Assembly: GCA_024636575.1 (NCBI GenBank)
Contig: JAGXGU010000171.1
Span: forward strand, 1-9,224
Source of the DNA: Altererythrobacter sp.
GTDB lineage: Bacteria; Pseudomonadota; Alphaproteobacteria; Sphingomonadales; Sphingomonadaceae
Direction: 5' to 3'
DNA: 9,224 nucleotides
How positions within the stretch are numbered: the first letter of the stretch is position 1; each line of letters begins with the position of its first letter. Under the pieces are notes generated by a model that worked only from the letters and a program-made list of their open reading frames with translations, had not been told where the DNA came from and made no database searches. This document shows, in pieces, positions 1-5,116 of the stretch. Made by a program: the position numbers and the translations under genes.

Positions 1-135
1 ATGAAGCACACCGCGGTGTGGTTCGAAGGCTGGGGCGGAAAAGGCGGCGAGGTGAAAATCGATTACCGCCCGGTCCATGAATACACGCTCACCGATGATA
101 TCGAATATATCGAACCGAAGAAGCGGGTTTATTAA
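1..135 (+). CDS. sdhA: Succinate dehydrogenase flavoprotein subunit, C-terminal end (5' partial)
   Basis: The window opens inside a gene; the last 44 codons are read in frame 1 to a TAA at 133-135. The peptide starts MKHTAVWFEGWGG and ends with the stretch IDYRPVHEYTLTDDIEYI then EPKKRVY. The KHT start, the IDYRPV motif and the terminal R-x-Y are characteristic of the extreme C-terminus of alphaproteobacterial and mitochondrial SdhA, the FAD-carrying subunit of complex II that oxidises succinate to fumarate on the cytoplasmic face of the inner membrane. The ATG at position 1 is almost certainly an internal methionine, because this segment is only the tail of the C-terminal domain; the FAD domain and active site lie upstream, outside the window. 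An intrinsic terminator begins 30 bases after the stop, so sdhB does not follow directly. Identification is from remembered family sequence. Confidence 0.88.
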   Translation: MKHTAVWFEGWGGKGGEVKIDYRPVHEYTLTDDIEYIEPKKRVY

Positions 136-164
136 ACCGGACCAGGCGAACTGAAACGTGCGGG

Positions 165-190
165 GGCCGGGGCGATTGCTCCGGCCTTTT
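165..190 (+). terminator. Intrinsic terminator after sdhA
   Basis: A 9-bp stem pairs 165-173 (GGCCGGGGC) with 178-186 (GCTCCGGCC), with one G-U pair and a GATT loop, followed at once by TTTT at 187-190. This is a compact rho-independent terminator 29 bases beyond the sdhA stop. It would end the succinate dehydrogenase transcript and separate it from the membrane-protein gene downstream. Confidence 0.85.
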
Positions 191-192
191 GC

Positions 193-206
193 TTGCCCGC
201 GGGCAA
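193..206. repeat. 14-bp perfect palindrome in the TerC-gene leader
   Basis: TTGCCCGCGGGCAA reads identically on both strands. It lies 3 bases past the terminator T-run and 48 bases before the chosen start at 255. It could be an operator for a dimeric regulator of the membrane-protein gene, since its position fits a promoter region. It could also be chance in GC-rich DNA. With no loop bases it would make a poor RNA hairpin, which favours a DNA-level role if it has one. Confidence 0.5.
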
Positions 207-254
207 CGATGATGCCCCTTGTCGAAATGTCCCATGTTGGGCATGGATCGGCGG

Positions 255-1064
255 ATGGACATCATGGCACTTTTATCCGATCCGGCCGCGTGGCTTGCGC
301 TGCTGACTTTGATTGCTCTCGAGGTTGTGCTCGGGATCGACAATCTCATTTTCATCGCGATACTTTCGAACAAACTGCCTGAACACCTGCAATCGAAAGC
401 ACGGCGGATCGGGCTGGCGCTCGCCCTGATCATGCGAATCGGCTTGCTGATGCTGATTGGCTGGATCGTGACCTTGCAGACGCCCCTGTTCGATCTCGGC
501 CTGCAGGGCGCGCCGAATGAATATGGCGCGGCCACCTTTGAAACCGCATTTTCGGGCAGGGACCTGATCCTGCTGGCAGGCGGATTGTTCCTGCTGTGGA
601 AAGCCACCAAGGAAATCCACCATTCGATGGAGCCGGAAGACGATTCCGGCCATTTGCTCGACAAGACCCCCGGTATCGCAGCGGCTGCTACGGCCACTTT
701 CGGGGCGGTAATCGCGCAGATCATTGCCATCGACATCGTGTTTTCGATCGATTCCATCCTGACTGCGGTCGGCATGACGGACCATGTGCCGATCATGGTG
801 GCTGCGGTGGTGATCACCGTTGGCGTGATGATGGTTGCTGCCGATCCGCTGGCGCGCTTTATCGAAAAGAACCCGACGCTGGTAATGCTGGCGCTGGCGT
901 TCCTGGTGATGATCGGCCTGGTGCTGGTGGCTGACGGGCTCGGGTTCCATGTGCCGAAGGGGTATATCTATGCCGCGATGGGCTTTTCCGTCGGTGTCGA
1001 GGCACTCAATATCGTGCAGCGCAACCGCAGGATCAGGGCGAAGGCCGAGGCCGCATCGCAATAG
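255..1064 (+). CDS. TerC-family integral membrane protein (probable metal-ion exporter)
   Basis: About 269 residues, the usual size for short TerC/YkoY/YgdQ proteins without CBS or transporter-associated extensions. It is almost wholly hydrophobic, with about seven membrane helices; the first spans roughly residues 10-27. Two family signatures with membrane acidic residues are present: E23 then GIDN at 27-30 near the N-terminus, and IDIVFSIDS around D160 and D166. Members such as E. coli Alx and Bacillus MeeF/MeeY are linked to manganese export; the substrate here is inference. The reading frame stays open upstream to a TTG at 219. ATG 255 (MDIMALLSDPAAW) matches the family N-terminus best, while ATG 264 has a slightly better ribosome site (GCGGA, 8 bases ahead). 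It seems to be a single-gene unit, since a terminator precedes it and 145 bases separate it from the next gene. I see no manganese riboswitch (yybP-ykoY type) in the short leader. Confidence 0.88.
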   Translation: MDIMALLSDPAAWLALLTLIALEVVLGIDNLIFIAILSNKLPEHLQSKARRIGLALALIMRIGLLMLIGWIVTLQTPLFDLGLQGAPNEYGAATFETAFSGRDLILLAGGLFLLWKATKEIHHSMEPEDDSGHLLDKTPGIAAAATATFGAVIAQIIAIDIVFSIDSILTAVGMTDHVPIMVAAVVITVGVMMVAADPLARFIEKNPTLVMLALAFLVMIGLVLVADGLGFHVPKGYIYAAMGFSVGVEALNIVQRNRRIRAKAEAASQ

Positions 1065-1137
1065 TTGGATCTGCCGGTAAGCCCGGTGCCTGATAAGGCC
1101 GCGGCTTGAGTATTGCAGCCGGCACCCAGAATTCAGT

Positions 1138-1149
1138 TTACAACTGTAA
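1138..1149. promoter_or_regulatory. BlaI/MecI-type operator, upstream copy
   Basis: TTACAACTGTAA carries 5-base arms TTACA and TGTAA around an AC centre. This is the TACA-nn-TGTA dyad bound by dimers of the BlaI/MecI/CopY repressor family. It lies 61 bases before the repressor start and overlaps a possible -35 element, TTTACA at 1137-1142. A repressor bound here would control its own operon, as in bla and mec systems. Binding by the adjacent repressor is inferred from family and position. Confidence 0.75.
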
Positions 1150-1159
1150 TCGTATCATC

Positions 1160-1169
1160 TACAGCTGTA
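1160..1169. promoter_or_regulatory. BlaI/MecI-type operator, downstream copy
   Basis: TACAGCTGTA is a perfect 10-bp palindrome of the TACA-nn-TGTA type. Its centre (between 1164 and 1165) is exactly 21 bp from the centre of the upstream operator (between 1143 and 1144), two helical turns, so two repressor dimers would sit on the same face of the DNA. It also overlaps the place where a -10 element would fall for a -35 at 1137-1142; TGTAAT at 1166-1171 also resembles a -10 box. No promoter pair can be assigned firmly. Confidence 0.78.
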
Positions 1170-1209
1170 ATCATCCCGCGTGGGATCATGAATTCTGGGA
1201 GGGCGCACC

Positions 1210-1611
1210 ATGCCTGCTGCAAGTGATGACATCAGGAATACCGCACCGGACCGGATTTCGGAGGCCGAGCATACGGTGATGGAGGCGCTGTGGCAGCGCA
1301 GCCCGCTGACCGCGCTCGAAATTTGCGAGGAAGTCTGCTCCCGCCGGGACTGGAGCCTGGCCACGGTCAAGACGCTCCTGTCCCGTCTGGTGGTCAAACA
1401 GGCGGTCGAGACCAAGCCGGACGGACGCCGGTTCCTGTATACACCGCTGCTGGAAAAATCCGATTACACCGGGTCTGAATCGCGCCGGTTGGTGGACCGA
1501 TTGTTTGGGGGCCGCGCTGCGCCCTTATTTGCGCAGCTGGCCGAATCCGAGGCGCTGACCGAGAATGATCTGGCGGAAATGGAAGCCTTGCTCAGGGAGT
1601 TGCGCAAATGA
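1210..1611 (+). CDS. BlaI/MecI/CopY-family winged-helix repressor
   Basis: A 133-residue protein, close to BlaI and MecI in length. The N-terminal winged-helix domain begins with the family motif ISEAEHTVMEALW (16-28), continues into the recognition helix region DWSLATVKTLLSRL (47-60), and has a basic wing at RRFLYTP. The C-terminal third should be the dimerisation helices. LFGG at 98-101 aligns with the region where staphylococcal BlaI and MecI are cut (an Asn-Phe bond) when the partner protease signals. It is expected to be a cytoplasmic repressor that binds the twin TACA-nn-TGTA sites just upstream and is inactivated by proteolysis. The ATG has a strong site GGAGGG (1198-1203) six bases ahead. 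The stop overlaps the next start as ATGA (1608-1611), so repressor and protease are translationally coupled. The controlled regulon beyond this operon cannot be seen. Confidence 0.93.
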   Translation: MPAASDDIRNTAPDRISEAEHTVMEALWQRSPLTALEICEEVCSRRDWSLATVKTLLSRLVVKQAVETKPDGRRFLYTPLLEKSDYTGSESRRLVDRLFGGRAAPLFAQLAESEALTENDLAEMEALLRELRK

Positions 1612-3227
1612 CCGGCTGGCTCACCGAAACGCTTGTCTGGACTGGCCTGCTGATTGGTCTTGTCCTGTTCATTCGCCGTCCGGTGGGGAGGAATTTCGGG
1701 GCGAAGGCGGCGTATGCGCTGTGGCTGCTCCCATTCTTGCGCCTGATCATGCCCCCACTGACCTTGCCCGCGTGGCTGGCCCCGGTGGCTCAGCAATCGG
1801 CGCAACCGCTCACGCTAACAGCGTCGCCCAATATCGAATATACCGCCTTTAGCGCTGAACTGGCGACCATTCCTGCCGCGCCCGATCCGGTTGCATGGAG
1901 CACGATCCTGCTAACCGTCTGGCTCACCGGAGCGGCGATATTCCTGACGGTGCGGTTTTCCGGCTATTTCAGGATGCGCCGCGCCTTGCTGGCGGATGCG
2001 CGCCCGGTGGGGGAAGCGGGCAAGGTCAGGCTGGTGGAAACACCGGAGGCCACCGCCCCGCTGGCCTTTGGCGTGGCGGACAAGGTGATTGCGCTGCCGC
2101 CCGGTTTCATGGCGCTGTATGACCGCGAGCAGCGCGATTTTGCGCTGGCGCATGAACTGGCACATCATGCCGGCGGTGATCTGCTGGCGAATATGGCCGC
2201 GCAGCCGCTGTTCGCACTGCATTGGTTCAACCCGCTCGGCTGGCTGGGCTGGCGTGCAATGCGGCGCGATCAGGAAGCTGCCTGCGATGCCCGCGTAATT
2301 GCCCTGCGCAGCGCGGAAGACAAGGCGATCTATGCCGAAACCATTGCCGGTTTTGCCGCCAGTCCGCGCGTCGCTCTGGCGGCCCCGATGGCGTGCCCGG
2401 TATTGGGCGAAAAAAGTATCATCCACCGTTTGAGGAGTATTACCATGTCCGACATTTCCCCGCGCCGCCGCCTCGCCGGACGCGCCCTGATCGGGGCCAG
2501 CCTGCTGGCATTGCCGCTGACAGCCACGATTTCCTATGCGGATTCGATCAATCCGCCCACGCTGCCAGCCCCGCCTGCAGCGCCCTCCGCGCCCGCAGCG
2601 CCGCAGGTTCCGGACGCACCACAGCCGCCCCAGCCGCCGGCGCCGCCGCTGCCACCATCGGCAGAGGAAATGGTCGCGAACGGCGAGTTCGAAACGGTGT
2701 TTGACGATATCAAAGCGAAGGAAGATGGTTCCGGCGAAGCGCGCCGCGTGATCGTGATGCGCAGCAAGGATGGCACTGCCGCAGCGCCGGGTGACCGCGC
2801 GGTCAAGCGGACCATGGTCTTCAGTGGTCATGGCCCGGCGAATGCGGCAGGCGATCCGAAGCATTTCACCTGGACCCCGGAAGAAGACCGGATCGGCGGC
2901 GAAGCATTGTCCGATGAAGAACGCGCTCAGATGCGCCGCGAGGTACGGGAATCGATGAGTGAAATGAAGCGGGATCTGGCTGAAGCGCGCAAGGAAATGA
3001 TGATTTTCAAGAATGAAAAGGGCGAATTCACCAAATTCGCCATGGACTGCAAGGAAGGCCAGAAAGGACCCGCCTTTTGCCAGACCGAAATGATGGCCAG
3101 CACGCTCGCCGGGCTCAAGGAAGCACGGGCGAAAATTGCCGGGAACCAGGACATGCAGGGCGATATCCGCGCCGAAGTGCTTAAATCACTGGACGAAGCG
3201 ATTGCCGAGTGGAATTCCCGCGGCTGA
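1608..3227 (+). CDS. M56 (BlaR1-type) membrane zinc metallopeptidase with a novel periplasmic C-terminal domain
   Basis: A 539-residue membrane protease and presumed antirepressor partner of the upstream repressor. Membrane helices are visible at about 7-23, 32-50 and 97-119, and a fourth at about 290-310. The M56 core between helices three and four has HELAHH (H182, E183, H186) and QEAACD (E223), with 37 residues between the second His and the Glu ligand, so the zinc site looks intact. After helix four comes a proline-rich linker (about 316-350, more than half Pro and Ala), then about 190 residues predicted to be periplasmic. That part holds a charged helical stretch (about 425-465) and two cysteines, C481 and C491 (CX9C). 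No penicillin-binding domain is present, unlike BlaR1, so beta-lactam sensing is not supported. It starts in the 4-bp ATGA overlap with the repressor gene. A strong internal ribosome site precedes in-frame M280. The signal sensed is unknown. Confidence 0.88.
   Translation: MTGWLTETLVWTGLLIGLVLFIRRPVGRNFGAKAAYALWLLPFLRLIMPPLTLPAWLAPVAQQSAQPLTLTASPNIEYTAFSAELATIPAAPDPVAWSTILLTVWLTGAAIFLTVRFSGYFRMRRALLADARPVGEAGKVRLVETPEATAPLAFGVADKVIALPPGFMALYDREQRDFALAHELAHHAGGDLLANMAAQPLFALHWFNPLGWLGWRAMRRDQEAACDARVIALRSAEDKAIYAETIAGFAASPRVALAAPMACPVLGEKSIIHRLRSITMSDISPRRRLAGRALIGASLLALPLTATISYADSINPPTLPAPPAAPSAPAAPQVPDAPQPPQPPAPPLPPSAEEMVANGEFETVFDDIKAKEDGSGEARRVIVMRSKDGTAAAPGDRAVKRTMVFSGHGPANAAGDPKHFTWTPEEDRIGGEALSDEERAQMRREVRESMSEMKRDLAEARKEMMIFKNEKGEFTKFAMDCKEGQKGPAFCQTEMMASTLAGLKEARAKIAGNQDMQGDIRAEVLKSLDEAIAEWNSRG
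2432..2447 (+). promoter_or_regulatory. Internal ribosome binding site and in-frame start inside the M56 gene
   Basis: GAGGAG at 2432-2437 stands 7 bases before ATG 2445, in frame with the M56 reading frame (M280). The peptide from that ATG looks like an export signal: a basic region (SPRRRLAGR), a hydrophobic core (ALIGASLLALPLTATI) and SYA before DS, a plausible signal-peptidase site after residue 311 of the full protein. The bases forming the site are codons TTG AGG AGT; AGG and TTG are unusual choices in this CTG/CGC-rich context. Initiation here would give a protein of 260 residues, about 228 after cleavage, made of the proline-rich linker and CX9C domain. In the full-length protein the same stretch serves as membrane helix four. 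Actual use of the site is unproven. Confidence 0.45.
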
Positions 3228-3254
3228 ATGCTGACATCACGCGCCAGGCTTTAT

Positions 3255-3283
3255 GCGGCCCGGCCCTGATGGGGTCGGGCCGC
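3255..3283. terminator. Convergent hairpin terminator between the M56 and YpfJ-type genes
   Basis: A 12-bp stem pairs 3255-3266 with 3272-3283 (outer arms GCGGCCCG and CGGGCCGC, one G-U pair inside, 5-base loop). It fills most of the 63-bp gap between two convergent stop codons. On the plus strand it is followed by TGCATTT, a weak T-tract; on the minus strand there is none. It probably serves mainly the BlaI-M56 operon and blocks read-through in both directions by its strength. Confidence 0.65.
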
Positions 3284-3290
3284 TGCATTT

Positions 3291-4166
3291 CTACGCCTGT
3301 AAATCCGCGAAGGTATCGCACTGGTCCTCGTCGCCCGATTGCAGCCCGCGGTTCAGCCATTCCATCCGCTGTCCGCTGGTGCCGTGGGTGAAGCTTTCCG
3401 GATTCACCCGCTGGCCTGAGCTGCGCTGCAAGGTATCGTCACCAATCGCGGCGGCGGCGGTCATGCCTTCCTCCATATCGCCCGGTTCGATCAGATTGCG
3501 GTTGAGACCGGCCCACACCCCGGCATAGCAATCGGCCTGCAATTCCATGCGGACCTGAAGATCGTTCGCGCGGCCGGGGCTGCTTTGCTGGGCGCTGCGG
3601 ATCTGGCTTGCCACCCCGGTCAGATTCTGGACGTGGTGGCCATATTCATGCGCCATCACGTAATAGCGCGCAAAATCCCCGCCCGCACCCAATTGCCGTT
3701 CCATCGTGTCATAAAAAGCGGTGTCGATATAAATCCCCTGATCGGTGGGGCAGTAAAACGGGCCCATCGCGCTGGATGCTGCCCCGCAGCCGGACCGGGT
3801 ACTGCCGCTGAACAGCGTCAGCACGGGCTGCTGGAACGGGATATTCGCCTGCCGGAACAGCGGTTGCCAGGTTTCGTTGAGCGAGCCGAGGGCGTTGCAC
3901 GCCTCCAACGCATAGGGGCCGGTCTCGCAAACTTCGGTGCCCTCGACCCCGGCGGTCTGCCGGGTAGGCGCGCCATCCTGCATTTCGCCGATTGCGCCGA
4001 TCGTCTGCATCGGATCGGCACCGAACGCGAAATAGGCAATCGCGGCGATCACGATGGTGCCGCACCCGATCTTGCCCCCGCCGCCGCCCGGGAAACTACC
4101 CCCGCCACTGGCAGAACCGCCGCCACGCACACGGATATTGGCTGGATTGAATCGGCCTAGTTTCAT
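3291..4166 (-). CDS. ypfJ: YpfJ-family neutral zinc metallopeptidase, membrane-anchored
   Basis: A 291-residue protein of the neutral zinc metallopeptidase family (Zn_peptidase, E. coli YpfJ type). It opens with MKLGRFNPANIRVRGGG, then a Gly/Ser-rich stretch (about 15-31) and a single membrane helix at about 33-49, leaving the catalytic part probably periplasmic. The zinc motif is AHEYGHH (H173, E174, H177), and ELQADCYAG at E208 supplies the third ligand. Other conserved pieces are the FYCPTDQGIYID strand before the active site and QRMEWLNRG near the C-terminus. The substrate of the family is unknown. The frame is open upstream to 4289, but ATG 4166 is the right start: it begins the conserved N-terminus and has AAGGGAA 5 bases ahead. 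It is transcribed divergently from bdhA and converges on the M56 gene, so it is its own unit. Confidence 0.9.
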   Translation of the reverse strand: MKLGRFNPANIRVRGGGSASGGGSFPGGGGGKIGCGTIVIAAIAYFAFGADPMQTIGAIGEMQDGAPTRQTAGVEGTEVCETGPYALEACNALGSLNETWQPLFRQANIPFQQPVLTLFSGSTRSGCGAASSAMGPFYCPTDQGIYIDTAFYDTMERQLGAGGDFARYYVMAHEYGHHVQNLTGVASQIRSAQQSSPGRANDLQVRMELQADCYAGVWAGLNRNLIEPGDMEEGMTAAAAIGDDTLQRSSGQRVNPESFTHGTSGQRMEWLNRGLQSGDEDQCDTFADLQA

Positions 4167-4303
4167 GTGCGTTCCCTTGCGGCGCGAGCTGCGGTTGGAC
4201 AACCAAACCGGGTGGACCTTAGCGTTATTGCTGGACAGGGGGAACACTGCACGCAAAAACAGGCTGCAGGCATTCTTTCCGCAATTCAAACCGAGGTTTT
4301 TTC
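4167..4303. other. Divergent intergenic region (ypfJ-type gene / bdhA)
   Basis: This 137-bp gap must hold promoters for both divergent genes. It contains a short dyad, GGTTG-GA-CAACC, at 4193-4204, overlapping a possible plus-strand -35 (TTGGAC, 4195-4200) with no convincing -10 at the proper distance. The ribosome sites are clear at each end: AAGGGAA (minus strand, 4172-4178) and CGAGG (plus strand, 4292-4296). I cannot assign either promoter or a regulator. Confidence 0.35.
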
Positions 4304-5059
4304 ATGTTTCTTTCCGGTAAACGCGCACTTGTTACAGGTTCCACTTCCGGCATCGGGCTGGCCATGGCGCGCGCTTTGGCGGCGGAGGGTGCGGAGATTG
4401 TCCTCAACGGATTTGGCGATGCGGACGAAATCGCCGGATTGTGCAGCGAACTGGGCGCGGTCCATGTCGGCGCGGACCTGACCACTTCTGCCGGATGCGA
4501 GGAATTGATGCAGCGCGCCGGACCGGTGGATATCCTAATCAACAACGCCGGCATGCAGCATGTCGCGCCGGTGGAGGAATTTCCGACCGGCAAATGGGAT
4601 GCGATCATTGCGCTCAATCTGACAGCCGCATTTCACACCGTCCGGCTGGCAGTGCCGCATATGAAGGATAGCGGATGGGGCCGGATCATCAACACTGCCA
4701 GCGCCCATTCCAAGACCGCGTCCCCATTCAAGAGCGCCTATAACGCCGCCAAGCACGGGCTGGACGGGTTCACCAAGACCATCGCGCTGGAACTGGCGCA
4801 GACCGGCGTGACCGCCAATTGCATCAGTCCGGGTTACGTCTGGACCCCGCTGATCGAAGGGCAGATCCCCGATACGATGAAGGCGCGCGGGCTGACGCGT
4901 GATCAGGTGATCAACGATGTCCTGCTGGCGAAACAGCCGACCAAGAAATTTGTCCAGCCGGATGAAGTGGGCGCGCTGGCGGTGTTTCTCTGCCGCCCGG
5001 AAATGGGCAATGTCACCGGCGCGAATTGGAGTATTGATGGCGGCTGGACGGCGGGGTAA
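4304..5059 (+). CDS. bdhA: D-3-hydroxybutyrate dehydrogenase (SDR family)
   Basis: A 251-residue classical short-chain dehydrogenase that interconverts D-3-hydroxybutyrate and acetoacetate with NAD(H), a step in breakdown of polyhydroxybutyrate or ketone bodies; cytoplasmic and normally tetrameric. The cofactor motif is TGSTSGIG (11-18), followed by NNAG (80-83) and the catalytic set S133, Y146, K150 with N105. What separates it from generic SDR enzymes is the full substrate pocket of 3-hydroxybutyrate dehydrogenases: Q85 in GMQHVAP, H135 in ASAHS, K143 in FKSAYNAAKHG, and Q187 in EGQIPD, each displaced by nine residues from the Pseudomonas fragi enzyme numbering as I recall it. The C-terminus SIDGGWTAG is typical. 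ATG 4304 has CGAGG 7 bases ahead. No PHB synthase or depolymerase gene is in view. The M28 peptidase gene follows after 57 bases in the same direction and might be co-transcribed. Confidence 0.94.
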   Translation: MFLSGKRALVTGSTSGIGLAMARALAAEGAEIVLNGFGDADEIAGLCSELGAVHVGADLTTSAGCEELMQRAGPVDILINNAGMQHVAPVEEFPTGKWDAIIALNLTAAFHTVRLAVPHMKDSGWGRIINTASAHSKTASPFKSAYNAAKHGLDGFTKTIALELAQTGVTANCISPGYVWTPLIEGQIPDTMKARGLTRDQVINDVLLAKQPTKKFVQPDEVGALAVFLCRPEMGNVTGANWSIDGGWTAG

Positions 5060-5116
5060 TTGCCGCTGGCGCGCGATTGGCCGCCGATAGATAAACATTG
5101 GGGATAAAGGACAATT

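Larger units (their letters stand above)
1125..1199. repeat. 11-bp perfect inverted repeat bracketing the operator region
   Basis: CCCAGAATTCA at 1125-1135 is the exact reverse complement of TGAATTCTGGG at 1189-1199, with 53 bases between. Both BlaI-type operators lie inside the interval. The right arm runs into the Shine-Dalgarno sequence of the repressor gene (GGAGGG, 1198-1203). A transcript starting upstream of 1125 could fold the two arms together and mask that site, while one starting between the arms could not. Confidence 0.7.

Noticed and set aside
1..135. A complete 44-residue small protein starting at the first base (ATG)
   Set aside because: The peptide is the conserved C-terminal tail of SdhA; the ATG is an internal methionine where the window happens to begin.
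191..254. A yybP-ykoY manganese riboswitch ahead of the TerC-family gene
   Set aside because: The leader is too short and lacks the conserved paired internal loops of that class; only a palindrome and a weak stem are visible.
219..254. TTG 219 as the start of the TerC-family protein
   Set aside because: The extra 12 residues are polar and unlike the family N-terminus, and ATG 255 or 264 begins the conserved region.
1071..1126. An intrinsic terminator after the TerC-family gene
   Set aside because: Only short, widely spaced pairings exist (TGCCGG 1072-1077 with CCGGCA 1119-1124, GGTGCC with GGCACC), without a compact stem or T-tract.
1608..3227. A beta-lactam sensor (true BlaR1) controlling a beta-lactamase
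   Set aside because: There is no penicillin-binding domain; the only S-x-x-K in the tail (SEMK) lies in a charged helix without the other motifs, and no beta-lactamase gene is present in the window.
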